64,000 nucleotides of DNA from Aureibaculum luteum (GTDB lineage Bacteria > Bacteroidota > Bacteroidia > Flavobacteriales > Flavobacteriaceae): assembly GCF_003449015.1 (NCBI RefSeq), contig NZ_QRGD01000001.1:886639-950638 (forward strand), read 5' to 3'. Each line of letters opens with the position of its first letter. The stretch's first letter is position 1. The notes under the pieces are model-generated. The model was not told where the DNA came from and did not search any database. It saw only the letters and a list, made by a program, of their open reading frames with translations. Positions 36,309-44,900 of the stretch are shown here, piece after piece. A program made the translations under genes and the position numbers.

Positions 36309-36905
36309 ATGGGTAAGAAAGAATCAACATTTATAAATATGGTCGTGTCTCTTTTATTAATAACACTCGTTTCAGGACTCTCATTAGGCTTTATCAATGA
36401 TTTAACCATTGAGCCAATAGCAAAGGCAAAATTAGATAGAAAAATAAATGCTATAAAATTAGTGTTACCAGAGTTTAATAATAATCCGGTAGAAGACTTA
36501 GTAGTAGTTAAGTCTGAGTTTGCTAAAGATAGTGTAGAAATATACCCAGCTTTTAAAAATGAAGAATTTGTTGGAGCGGCCGTTATTGGTTCTTCTGAAA
36601 AGGGATTTAGTGGCTTGGTAAAAATTATGGTAGGCTTTACACCAGATGGCACCATTCAGAATATCGTTGTATTGGAGCAAAAGGAAACACCAGGCTTAGG
36701 GACAAAAATGAAAGATGAGAAGTTTTTAAAACAGTTTAGAGGTATTAACCCTTCGAAATTCAATTTAAAAGTAACGAAGGATGGTGGTGAAGTAGATGCT
36801 TTAACTGGAGCAACAATTACCTCTAGGGCATTTGGTGAATCTGTTAAAATGGCCTATGATGAGTTCTTAAAAAACCTTGATTCCAATAATACATCTAAAC
36901 ATTAG
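36309..36905 (+). CDS. rnfG: Rnf complex subunit RnfG
   Basis: This 198-residue protein has one N-terminal membrane helix (about 10-30) and an extracytoplasmic FMN-binding domain. The covalent flavin motif (S/T)GATxTS appears as TGATITS near 167-173, where the second Thr should carry FMN. The ETPGLGTKM segment precedes it, as in other RnfG proteins. The next gene starts 4 bp after its stop. Confidence 0.94.
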   Translation: MGKKESTFINMVVSLLLITLVSGLSLGFINDLTIEPIAKAKLDRKINAIKLVLPEFNNNPVEDLVVVKSEFAKDSVEIYPAFKNEEFVGAAVIGSSEKGFSGLVKIMVGFTPDGTIQNIVVLEQKETPGLGTKMKDEKFLKQFRGINPSKFNLKVTKDGGEVDALTGATITSRAFGESVKMAYDEFLKNLDSNNTSKH

Positions 36906-36909
36906 GATT

Positions 36910-37515
36910 ATGGCTGAAACAATCAATCAAAAGCAAAATTTTTTAAAGGGAATTGTAAAAGAAAACCCTGTTTTTGTAATGCTGTTAGGTATGTGCCCAA
37001 CGTTGGGTGTAACATCATCAGCGTTTAATGGCTTAGGTATGGGGGTAGCTACTTTGTTTGTATTGTTAATGTCGAATATTGTAGTCTCGTTGTTTAAATC
37101 GCATATTCCAAGTAAGGTAAGAATACCAGCTTTCATAATTATCATAGCATCTTTTGTGACCATAGTAGAAATGGTATTAGAGGCATTTATCCCTTTTTTA
37201 TATGAACAATTAGGCATTTTTATACCATTAATTGTAGTAAACTGTTTGATATTGGGGAGGGCCGAAGCATTTGCATCAAAAAACAATCTAATGTCTTCAA
37301 TACTAGACGGTTTAGGAATGGGAATCGGATTTGTAATTGCACTTACTGCGTTGGGAGTAACACGTGAAATATTAGGAAGCGGAAGTATCTTTGATTTTAA
37401 ATTTGTTTCAGAAGATGCAAACACGTTTATATTATTTATACTACCCCCGGGAGCCTTTATTGCATTAGCTTACTTAAGCGTTTTATTTAACAAAATTTCA
37501 ACAAAAACTACTTAA
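36910..37515 (+). CDS. rnfE: Rnf complex subunit RnfE
   Basis: RnfE is a six-helix membrane subunit related to NqrD and RnfA. I start at 36910 (MAETINQKQ), giving 201 residues, because the earlier ATG at 36877 lies inside rnfG. The family block PTLGVTSSAFNG is near 31-42 and the second inverted half carries NCLILGRAEAFAS. Together with RnfA it forms the membrane core around a [2Fe-2S] cluster. Confidence 0.93.
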   Translation: MAETINQKQNFLKGIVKENPVFVMLLGMCPTLGVTSSAFNGLGMGVATLFVLLMSNIVVSLFKSHIPSKVRIPAFIIIIASFVTIVEMVLEAFIPFLYEQLGIFIPLIVVNCLILGRAEAFASKNNLMSSILDGLGMGIGFVIALTALGVTREILGSGSIFDFKFVSEDANTFILFILPPGAFIALAYLSVLFNKISTKTT

Positions 37516-37516
37516 A

Positions 37517-38092
37517 ATGGATTATATTATAATACTTATTGCCGCTGTTTTTGTAAACAATATTGTACTCTCACAATTTTTAGGTATTTGCCCTTTTTTA
37601 GGTGTTTCCAACAAAGTTTCAACTTCTGTAGGAATGTCTGGGGCTGTTTTATTTGTAATGACCATTGCAACTACGGTTACTTATTTACTGCATCAATATG
37701 TTTTAATTCCTGTGGGATTAGATTATTTAAGAACCATCACTTTTATATTGGTAATTGCGGCTTTGGTACAGATGGTAGAAATTATCCTAAAGAAAGTAAG
37801 TCCACCGTTATATCAAGCATTAGGTGTGTTTTTACCTTTAATTACTACGAATTGTGCTGTTTTAGGTGTAGCAATATTAGCCTTAGGATTAGAAGGAGGC
37901 AGTTTATTAAAAGCTGTATTTTTTGCCATTGCTAATTCTATTGGCTTTGCATTGGCATTGATACTTTTCGCAAGCATTAGAGAACAATTGGAGCTGGCAG
38001 ATATACCAGAAGGTATGAAGGGTGTACCAATTAATTTATTAGTGGCAGGCTTATTGTCTTTGGCTTTTTTAGGATTTACTGGGCTGGTATAA
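37517..38092 (+). CDS. rnfA: Rnf complex subunit RnfA
   Basis: RnfA is the six-helix partner of RnfE (191 residues). The characteristic start NNIVLSQFLGICPFLGVS is near 14-31 and the second half carries NCAVLGVAIL. These conserved Cys residues bind the intramembrane cluster in structures of NQR and RNF. It completes the operon rseC-rnfB-C-D-G-E-A. No clear rho-independent terminator follows in the 54 bp before the convergent korB end. Confidence 0.94.
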   Translation: MDYIIILIAAVFVNNIVLSQFLGICPFLGVSNKVSTSVGMSGAVLFVMTIATTVTYLLHQYVLIPVGLDYLRTITFILVIAALVQMVEIILKKVSPPLYQALGVFLPLITTNCAVLGVAILALGLEGGSLLKAVFFAIANSIGFALALILFASIREQLELADIPEGMKGVPINLLVAGLLSLAFLGFTGLV

Positions 38093-38146
38093 TTATAGTT
38101 TTCTAAACATAGCTGTTTTGTGTTGTAACGTATTTACAAACAAATA

Positions 38147-39160
38147 CTATTTTACCTCATAAGTTTCTCCAGAAAAGAACAAATCATTAGTTTTTTTGAA
38201 TTTTGAATTGAATTTTACAGCTGCTGTTAAATCATCTTCTCGTTCTCCTAAAGTAATATCATCAAAACTCCTAATAATTCCTGTAATCAACGGATAATCT
38301 AATCTTACAAGCATTTGGTGAAGAGTTGGGTCAGAGTCTTTTGCGTCGTGAACTAATATATCTTCTTGTGTAACTCCATTTTCTCCTATAGTTACTACTT
38401 CTAATTTCAATTTATTTAATACCAAACCTTTGTCTCGTTCTTTTCCAAAAATCATTGGTTTACCATGTTCAACATATAATTGCTTATCCTCCCTTACTGC
38501 TTTGTCTGTATATTGTGTAAAACAACCATCGTTAAAAATAACACAGTTTTGTAATATTTCGACTAAGGCCGTGCCTTTAAATTTTTCTGATTCAATAAAT
38601 ATAGTAGTCATTTCTTTTGGAGTGTTACCCCCAACCCTGGCAAAGAATCTTGCCCCAGCACCTAAAGCCAATTCTCCTGGAGAAAAAGGAGGCTGTGTAT
38701 TACCATAGGGTGATGATTTTGTTTTTTGTCCCACCAACGAAGTTGGTGAAAATTGCCCTTTGGTCAATCCATAAATTTCATTATTGAAAAGAATTATATT
38801 TAAATCAATATTTCTCCGCAACACATGAATAAAGTGATTTCCTCCAATAGCTAAGCTATCTCCATCACCAGTTATTACCCAAACACTTAGATTCGGATTG
38901 GCCAATTTTACACCAGTGGCAATAGCTGGAGCTCTACCATGAATTCCATGCATACCGTAAGTATCCATATAATATGGAAAACGAGACGAACATCCAATGC
39001 CTGAAATAAAAACGACATCTTCTTTTTTTACTCCCATTTCTGGAAGAGCTTTTTGCATAGAACGTAATATAACGTAGTCATCACAACCTGGACACCATCT
39101 TACTTCCTGATCGCTCGCAAAATCTTTAAATGTATATTGTTTTATAGCTGTTGTTTCCAT
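38147..39160 (-). CDS. korB: 2-oxoacid:ferredoxin oxidoreductase, beta subunit
   Basis: This is the thiamine-diphosphate-binding beta subunit of a 2-oxoacid:ferredoxin oxidoreductase (337 residues). It has CPGCDDY (about 23-29), the GIGCSSRFPYY loop (about 54-64), and the TPP/Mg block GDGDSLAIGGNH (about 97-108). With KorA it converts 2-oxoglutarate (or a related 2-oxoacid) and CoA to the acyl-CoA, CO2 and reduced ferredoxin. Substrate assignment rests on similarity to the KorAB type and is not certain. It is the second gene of the korA-korB unit, separated from korA by 67 bp containing a hairpin. Confidence 0.93.
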   Translation of the reverse strand: METTAIKQYTFKDFASDQEVRWCPGCDDYVILRSMQKALPEMGVKKEDVVFISGIGCSSRFPYYMDTYGMHGIHGRAPAIATGVKLANPNLSVWVITGDGDSLAIGGNHFIHVLRRNIDLNIILFNNEIYGLTKGQFSPTSLVGQKTKSSPYGNTQPPFSPGELALGAGARFFARVGGNTPKEMTTIFIESEKFKGTALVEILQNCVIFNDGCFTQYTDKAVREDKQLYVEHGKPMIFGKERDKGLVLNKLKLEVVTIGENGVTQEDILVHDAKDSDPTLHQMLVRLDYPLITGIIRSFDDITLGEREDDLTAAVKFNSKFKKTNDLFFSGETYEVK

Positions 39161-39206
39161 AATTATTCTTTTAGGTGAAAAGTTATTATTACTAGTTTAT
39201 TCATTT

Positions 39207-39228
39207 AGACTTGTTCTTTTGCAAGTCT
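39207..39228 (-). other. Intercistronic hairpin between korA and korB
   Basis: AGACTTG (39207-39213) and CAAGTCT (39222-39228) form a 7-bp perfect stem with an 8-nt loop. It starts at the last base of the korA stop codon. It may stabilise or process the korAB transcript, or act as a weak attenuator. Confidence 0.5.
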
Positions 39229-41108
39229 TATTCACTAACACTCACCAATTGTTTAAATTTTTCTGTCAATTCACTATTTGAGAAAGGTAGTCCTTGAATT
39301 TTATTATGTTGTAAGAATTCAAAACCGTTAAAATGAATTCTCAATACATTAACAAACTGACCATTGTTTAATTCGCAAACAATAATTTTCTTAAATTTTT
39401 TAAAAAGATCTTCAGTATTTTTTGGTAATGGATTTATATAATTGAAATGGGCGTAACCAATATTAGTAAAACCATCATCATTAAGTTGTTTTACAGCCGT
39501 ATATAAACTACCATAAGTTCCACCCCAACCTACAACTAGTAAATCACCTTTCTGAGCAAATTCAGATGCTATTTCGGGAATGTAATTTTGTACTCGTTTT
39601 ATTTTTTCCGCCCTTATCTTCGTCATATATTCATGATTTTCTGGAACATAAGAAACATTCCCCGTAACTTTATCTTTTTCTAAACCACCAACTCTATGCT
39701 CTAATCCAGGTGTACCTGGTATTGCCCAATTACGGGCTAAGGATTTTTGGTCTCGATCATAAGGGTGAAAGTTTTCCTTAATCTCTGACACTTTATTATT
39801 TCTGATTTCAGGCATTTCATCTACTGTTTTGATTTTCCAAGGAGCGGAGCCATTTGCAATATAACCATCAGTTAATAATATAACAGGTGTCATGTGTTCT
39901 AAGGCTAATTTTGAAGCTTCGTACGCAAAATTAAAACAGTTAGATGGAGTACTGGCAGCAATTACAATGACAGGACTTTCGCCATTTCTTCCATACATGG
40001 CTTGCAAAAGGTCAGATTGCTCAGTTTTCGTCGGTAAACCTGTTGAAGGACCACCTCTTTGTACATTAACTACAACTAATGGTAACTCTATCATCATTGC
40101 CAATCCTAATGCTTCGCCTTTTAATGCCAAACCAGGCCCAGATGTAGTAGTAATCGCCAAATCACCAGCAAAGGCAGCTCCAATGGCGGAAGAAATCCCT
40201 GCTATTTCATCTTCAGCCTGAAAAGCCTTTACGCCAAAATGTTTATGCTTTACCAATTCATGTAATATATCGGTTGCAGGAGTTATTGGGTAGGAACCTA
40301 AAAATAATTCAAGCCCAGATTTTTCTGCTGCTGCCAAGAACCCCCAAGCTGTGGCAGCATTACCCATGATAATTCTATAAGTACCTGGTGCCATTTTTGC
40401 AGGTACAATAGTATAAGCATTGGGTATTAACTCTAATGTTTCGGCAAAATAGTATCCTGCATTTAAAACCTTGGTATTGGCCTCAATTATTTCAGGTTTT
40501 GATTTGAACTTTTTATTAATGAAATCTATCGTATGCTCTCGAGCACGGTGGTACATCCAATAGACCATACCCAATGCAAACATATTTTTACTTCGGGTAA
40601 TACTTTTATTATCAAGACCATCCACATTTTTTAAAGCCTCTTTGGTTAAGGTAGTCATTCCAACTTCAATAATGCGATAATTTGCAAGACTTCCATCTTC
40701 CAATGGATTGGTTTTATATTGTGCCTTTTCCAAATTCTTTTTTGTAAAAGAGTCTGTATCAACAATAATGGTATGACCAGGTTTTACAGCATATAGATTT
40801 GTTTTTAACCCAGCTGGGTTCATAGCTACCAGCAGGTCAACATCATCTCCAGGTGTATTTATTTCCATACTGCCAATATGAACTTGAAAGCCAGATACAC
40901 CATACAAACTTCCTTGTGGTGCTCTTATTTCTGCGGGATAATTGGGGAATGTAGCTACGTCGTTGCCAAACATGGCCGAAGTATCTGAAAATTGTGTACC
41001 TGTTAACTGCATACCATCACCTGAATCTCCCACAAAACGAATAACTACAGCTTCCAAAACTTCAATTTGACCCTTTGTATTTTTTGCAATTTTATTTTCT
41101 ACATTCAT
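39228..41108 (-). CDS. korA: 2-oxoacid:ferredoxin oxidoreductase, fused gamma-alpha subunit
   Basis: This 626-residue protein fuses an N-terminal gamma domain (about 20-205, with GDSGDGMQLTG near 29-39) to the alpha pyrimidine-binding domain (about 225-600, with LFLGSYPITPATDIL near 269-283 and TTTSGPGLALKGEALG). The fusion is the usual form of KorA in Bacteroidota. It acts with KorB. Its promoter shares one FNR-like dyad (41167-41180) with the divergent ferredoxin gene, and the -7 element is at 41137-41144. The predicted leader is about 24 nt. Confidence 0.94.
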   Translation of the reverse strand: MNVENKIAKNTKGQIEVLEAVVIRFVGDSGDGMQLTGTQFSDTSAMFGNDVATFPNYPAEIRAPQGSLYGVSGFQVHIGSMEINTPGDDVDLLVAMNPAGLKTNLYAVKPGHTIIVDTDSFTKKNLEKAQYKTNPLEDGSLANYRIIEVGMTTLTKEALKNVDGLDNKSITRSKNMFALGMVYWMYHRAREHTIDFINKKFKSKPEIIEANTKVLNAGYYFAETLELIPNAYTIVPAKMAPGTYRIIMGNAATAWGFLAAAEKSGLELFLGSYPITPATDILHELVKHKHFGVKAFQAEDEIAGISSAIGAAFAGDLAITTTSGPGLALKGEALGLAMMIELPLVVVNVQRGGPSTGLPTKTEQSDLLQAMYGRNGESPVIVIAASTPSNCFNFAYEASKLALEHMTPVILLTDGYIANGSAPWKIKTVDEMPEIRNNKVSEIKENFHPYDRDQKSLARNWAIPGTPGLEHRVGGLEKDKVTGNVSYVPENHEYMTKIRAEKIKRVQNYIPEIASEFAQKGDLLVVGWGGTYGSLYTAVKQLNDDGFTNIGYAHFNYINPLPKNTEDLFKKFKKIIVCELNNGQFVNVLRIHFNGFEFLQHNKIQGLPFSNSELTEKFKQLVSVSE

Positions 41109-41136
41109 GGTACGAGATTATTAGTTAACAAATAAG

Positions 41137-41144
41137 TAAAAATA
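41137..41144 (-). promoter_or_regulatory. -7 element of the korAB promoter
   Basis: On the minus strand this reads TATTTTTA, matching TAnnTTT with A in place of the final G. It is identical to the nifJ -7 element. The last base is 36.5 bp from the centre of the dyad at 41167-41180. Confidence 0.62.
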
Positions 41145-41166
41145 ATTATAGATTATTTCGCAAAAC

Positions 41167-41180
41167 ATGATTTTTGTCAG
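41167..41180. promoter_or_regulatory. FNR/CRP-like operator shared by korAB and ferredoxin promoters
   Basis: ATGATTTTTGTCAG holds TGAT-N4-GTCA. It lies symmetrically between two divergent -7 elements, each 36.5 bp from the dyad centre (41173.5). One bound dimer could therefore activate both promoters at about -41.5. The 14-mer is identical, in reverse complement, to the rnf site. Confidence 0.75.
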
Positions 41181-41202
41181 TAAAAGAGGCTTAAAATTAC
41201 TT

Positions 41203-41210
41203 TAAATTTG
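41203..41210 (+). promoter_or_regulatory. -7 element of the ferredoxin promoter
   Basis: TAAATTTG is a perfect match to TAnnTTTG. Transcription should start near 41215, about 25 nt before the ATG at 41240. No TTG -33 element is seen, since the dyad occupies that region. Confidence 0.7.
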
Positions 41211-41239
41211 GTCATTATTATCATAAAAATCGGATAATT

Positions 41240-41590
41240 ATGGCTATTATTATAACAGATGAATGTATAAACTGCGATGCTTGTATAGTAGAGTGTCCTA
41301 ATAATGCAATTTACGAACCAGATCAAGAATGGGCGTTTTCAGACGAAACTGAATTAAGTGGAATGGTTACTACGCTCGATGGAAGACAAGTGGATGCCGA
41401 TGCGTCAAACGAACCAATCTCTGATGAATTTTACTTCATAGCATCTGACAAGTGTACTGAGTGTAAAGGTTTCCATGACGAACCTCAATGTGCAGCAGTC
41501 TGCCCAGTTGATTGTTGTATTCCAGATGAAAACCATGTGGAAACAGAAGAATATTTATTACAGAAAAAAGCTTGGCTTCACGCTGAATAA
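41240..41590 (+). CDS. 2[4Fe-4S] ferredoxin
   Basis: This small soluble electron carrier (116 residues) has a first cluster motif CINCDACIVECP (9-20) and a second with an insertion, CTECKGFHDEPQCAAVCP (about 74-91), as in Allochromatium-type (YfhL-like) ferredoxins. It has an acidic insert between the motifs. It is the obvious electron acceptor for KorAB and NifJ and donor for Rnf, and it is coexpressed with them through the shared operator. It has its own strong terminator. Confidence 0.93.
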   Translation: MAIIITDECINCDACIVECPNNAIYEPDQEWAFSDETELSGMVTTLDGRQVDADASNEPISDEFYFIASDKCTECKGFHDEPQCAAVCPVDCCIPDENHVETEEYLLQKKAWLHAE

Positions 41591-41680
41591 ACGTATTACC
41601 TCCATATTTTAAATATGGTCTTTATTATTAATAATATACAAGATTTCAAGTTTGGAAATGCTTGTAGAAATGTACGTTTT

Positions 41681-41717
41681 AAAATGAGAATTTCACAAAA
41701 GTTGAAATTCTCATTTT
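41681..41717 (+). terminator. Terminator of the ferredoxin gene
   Basis: A perfect 15-bp stem, AAAATGAGAATTTCA with TGAAATTCTCATTTT, has a 7-nt loop and continues into a T-run. It lies about 90 bp after the ferredoxin stop codon. Confidence 0.88.
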
Positions 41718-41747
41718 TTGCTTAACGCCCATTAATAGTTACTTAAC

Positions 41748-41761
41748 ATGATATTTATCAT
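41748..41761. promoter_or_regulatory. FNR/CRP-like operator of nifJ
   Basis: ATGATATTTATCAT is a dyad with TGAT-N4-ATCA, and the arms extend to 7 bp (C...G outside). Its centre (41754.5) is 36.5 bp upstream of the last base of the -7 element at 41784-41791. Confidence 0.73.
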
Positions 41762-41783
41762 GGTTTTTAGACCAAAGTCTTAT

Positions 41784-41791
41784 TATTTTTA
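41784..41791 (+). promoter_or_regulatory. -7 element of nifJ
   Basis: TATTTTTA matches TAnnTTT with a final A, as at korAB. Transcription should start near 41796, leaving a leader of about 124 nt. Confidence 0.6.
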
Positions 41792-41919
41792 TACAATATT
41801 TAGTTGAATAACATGGTTAAATTTGATTAACCTGTTTTACGCGTACGAAATTAAAAATTTGCAAAAACTGTATCCTTTTATTTTGCGAGTTTCATTTTTA
41901 TTAATATGACAATATTATT

Positions 41920-44900
41920 ATGAAAAAAAATTTTCCAAAATTAATTTGTGATGCCAATGAAGCGGTTGCTAAAGTTGCTCATAAAACAAATGAGGTGTGT
42001 GCCATTTATCCTATTACACCAGCCTCACCAATGGGCGAACATGTAGATGTTTATAGCTCAAAAAAACAGATGAATATTTGGGGTAATATTCCAAGAATTG
42101 TAGAATTGCAAAGTGAAGGTGGAGCAGCTGGTGCTGTACATGGGGCTTTACAAGCAGGTGCTTTAACAACTACGTTTACAGCATCTCAAGGATTGTTGTT
42201 AATGATTCCTAACATGTATAAAATGGCAGGTGAGTTATTACCAACTGTTATTCATGTAGCAGCAAGAACAATTGCAACGCATGCCTTATCTATTTTTGGT
42301 GATCATTCTGATGTAATGGCCGCAAGACAAACGGGATTCTCTATGCTATTTAGCGGATCTGTGCAAGAAGCTCAAGACATGGCTTTGATATCACAAGTTG
42401 CAACTTTAAAATCAAGAATACCATTCATGAATATCTTTGACGGGTTTAGAACCTCTCATGAGATCTCTAAAATCGATGGTATTACTGATGATATTATTAA
42501 GGATATGATGCCAGAGAATGAAATAATGGCTCATAAAAATAGATCGTTAGATCCAGACAATCCTGTTATCAGGGGAACTTCGCAAAATCCAGATGTTTTC
42601 TTCCAAGCTAGGGAGGCGGCTAACCTGTACTATGATAAAGTTCCTGGAATTGTAGAAAATACAATGGATGAATTTTTCAAGCACACAGGGCGTAAGTATA
42701 GCTTATTTTATTATGTGGGTCATCCTGAAGCAGAAAAAGTAGTGATAATTATGGGTTCTGGTCAAGGTCCTGTAATGGAGGCTGTAGAAACAATGGTGAA
42801 AAATGGTGAAAAAGTAGGTGCTATTATAGTACGTTTGTTCAGACCGTTCTCAATTAGTCATTTTGTGGATGCTTTACCAGAAACGGTTAAAAAAGTAGCT
42901 GTTTTAGACAGAACTAAAGAACCAGGTAGTATTGGTGAACCTCTTTATCAAGATGTTGTAACAGCTTTTGTGGAAAGCAAAAGGGCAATGCCAAATATAA
43001 TTGGTGGACGTTACGGGTTATCTTCTAAAGAATTTGATCCGGCAATGGTGAAAGCAGTTTATGATGAGTTGGATAAGGAACAGCCATTAAATCACTTTAC
43101 AGTTGGTATTAATGATGATGTATCATTCAGAAGTTTAGAATTAGGAAGTAGATTAAATACGGTTAAAAATACATTTAACTGCATGTTCTATGGTTTAGGG
43201 TCTGATGGTACAGTAGGTGCCAATAAAAACTCTATTAAAATAATCGGAGAAACCACGGATAACTATGTACAAGGTTATTTTGTATATGATTCGAAAAAAG
43301 CAGGTGCCCAAACCGTTTCACATTTACGTTTTGGACCAGAACCAATATATTCTACCTATTTAATTCATAAAGCAAACTTTATAGCATGTCATCAATTTAA
43401 CTTTATTGAAAAATATGACATATTAAAGAACATCAAAAAAGGTGGAACTTTCTTATTGAACTCTCCTTTCTCTAAAGATGATGTTTGGGATATTCTTCCT
43501 AAAAAAATGCAGGAAGAGATTGTTGAAAATGAATTGGAATTCTATGTAATTGATGCAACCAAAGTGGCACATGAAGCTAATTTAGGTAAACGTACCAATA
43601 CCGTTTTACAAACATGTTTCTTTGCTATTTCTGGTGTGTTGCCAAAAGACGAAGCTATTCAGAAAATTAAAGAAGCTATTGTTAAATCTTATTCTAAAAA
43701 AGGTGATGCTGTTGTTCAAAAGAACTTTAATGCAGTAGATAAATCTTTAGAAAACCTTGAAAAAGTAGATTATCCAAAACAAATTACTAGTGATACAGAG
43801 CTTAAACCAATGATGACTGGTACAGAAGATCCATTTGTAAAAGAAGTATTGGGAAAAATATTAGCAGGTATGGGTGATGAGCTTCCAGTAAGTGCATTCC
43901 CGGTTGACGGTACATTCCCAACAGGTACTACGCAATTTGAAAAGCGTGGTATTGCGGACACGGTTCCGGTTTGGGATGGAGAAGATCTTTGTACACAATG
44001 TAATAAGTGTGTAGCCATTTGTCCACATGCTGCCATTAGGGCAAAAGTTGTTTCTAACGGCGAATTGGTAAATGCACCATCAACATTAAAATCGGTTCCG
44101 GCGAAAGGCAGACCTTTTAATAAAGCAGAAGAATCTTATGTACTACAAGTATCTGCACAAGATTGTACAGGTTGCGATCTTTGTGTAGCTGTTTGTCCTG
44201 CTGTAAGTAAGGAAGACCCAGATTTTAAAGCAATTAATATGCACAGTAAACTTAAAGTTGAAGATGAAGAAGATTCTAACTGGGATTACTTTATTAATCT
44301 TCCAGATTACGACAGAACTGAATTAAATATTACAAATGTAAAAGGATCTCAATTCCTTGAGCCATTGTTTGAATTCTCCGGTGCATGTTCCGGTTGTGGT
44401 GAAACACCATATATTAAAATGTTAACTCAATTATATGGAGATAGTATTTTAATAGCTAATGCCACTGGTTGTTCCTCTATTTATGGAGGTAACTTACCAA
44501 CTACTCCTTATAAAACGAATGCTGCGGGTAGAGGTCCAGCTTGGGCCAATTCACTTTTTGAAGATAATGCAGAGTTTGGGTTAGGTATGAAATTAGCCTT
44601 AACTAAAAAAGAGGAAATTGCTGTTAATCTTCTAAAATCTTTAGAATTATTAGTAGGTAGTGAAATAGTTGAAGCAATCTTAAATAATTCTGAAGAAAAT
44701 GAAACTCAGAAGGAACAAAAATTTGCTGATATTGAAAAACTGAAAGCAACGTTAGCTTTAATTGACAATAATGATGATGCTATAAAACTAAATCAATTAA
44801 CTCAATACTTAAGAAAGAAAGGAGTTTGGATTTTAGGTGGTGATGGCTGGGCTTATGATATCGGTTATGGCGGTGTTGATCACGTATTGGCATCTGGTGA

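Larger units (their letters stand above)
41591..41919 (+). other. Intergenic region between ferredoxin gene and nifJ
   Basis: This 329-bp stretch contains no gene. It holds the ferredoxin terminator (41681-41717), the FNR-like operator (41748-41761), the nifJ -7 element (41784-41791) and an approximately 124-nt nifJ leader. Confidence 0.75.

Noticed and set aside
36293-37424. Minus-strand frames of 120 and 165 codons opposite rnfG and rnfE
   Set aside because: They are shadows of two adjacent Rnf genes with intact flavin and membrane motifs.
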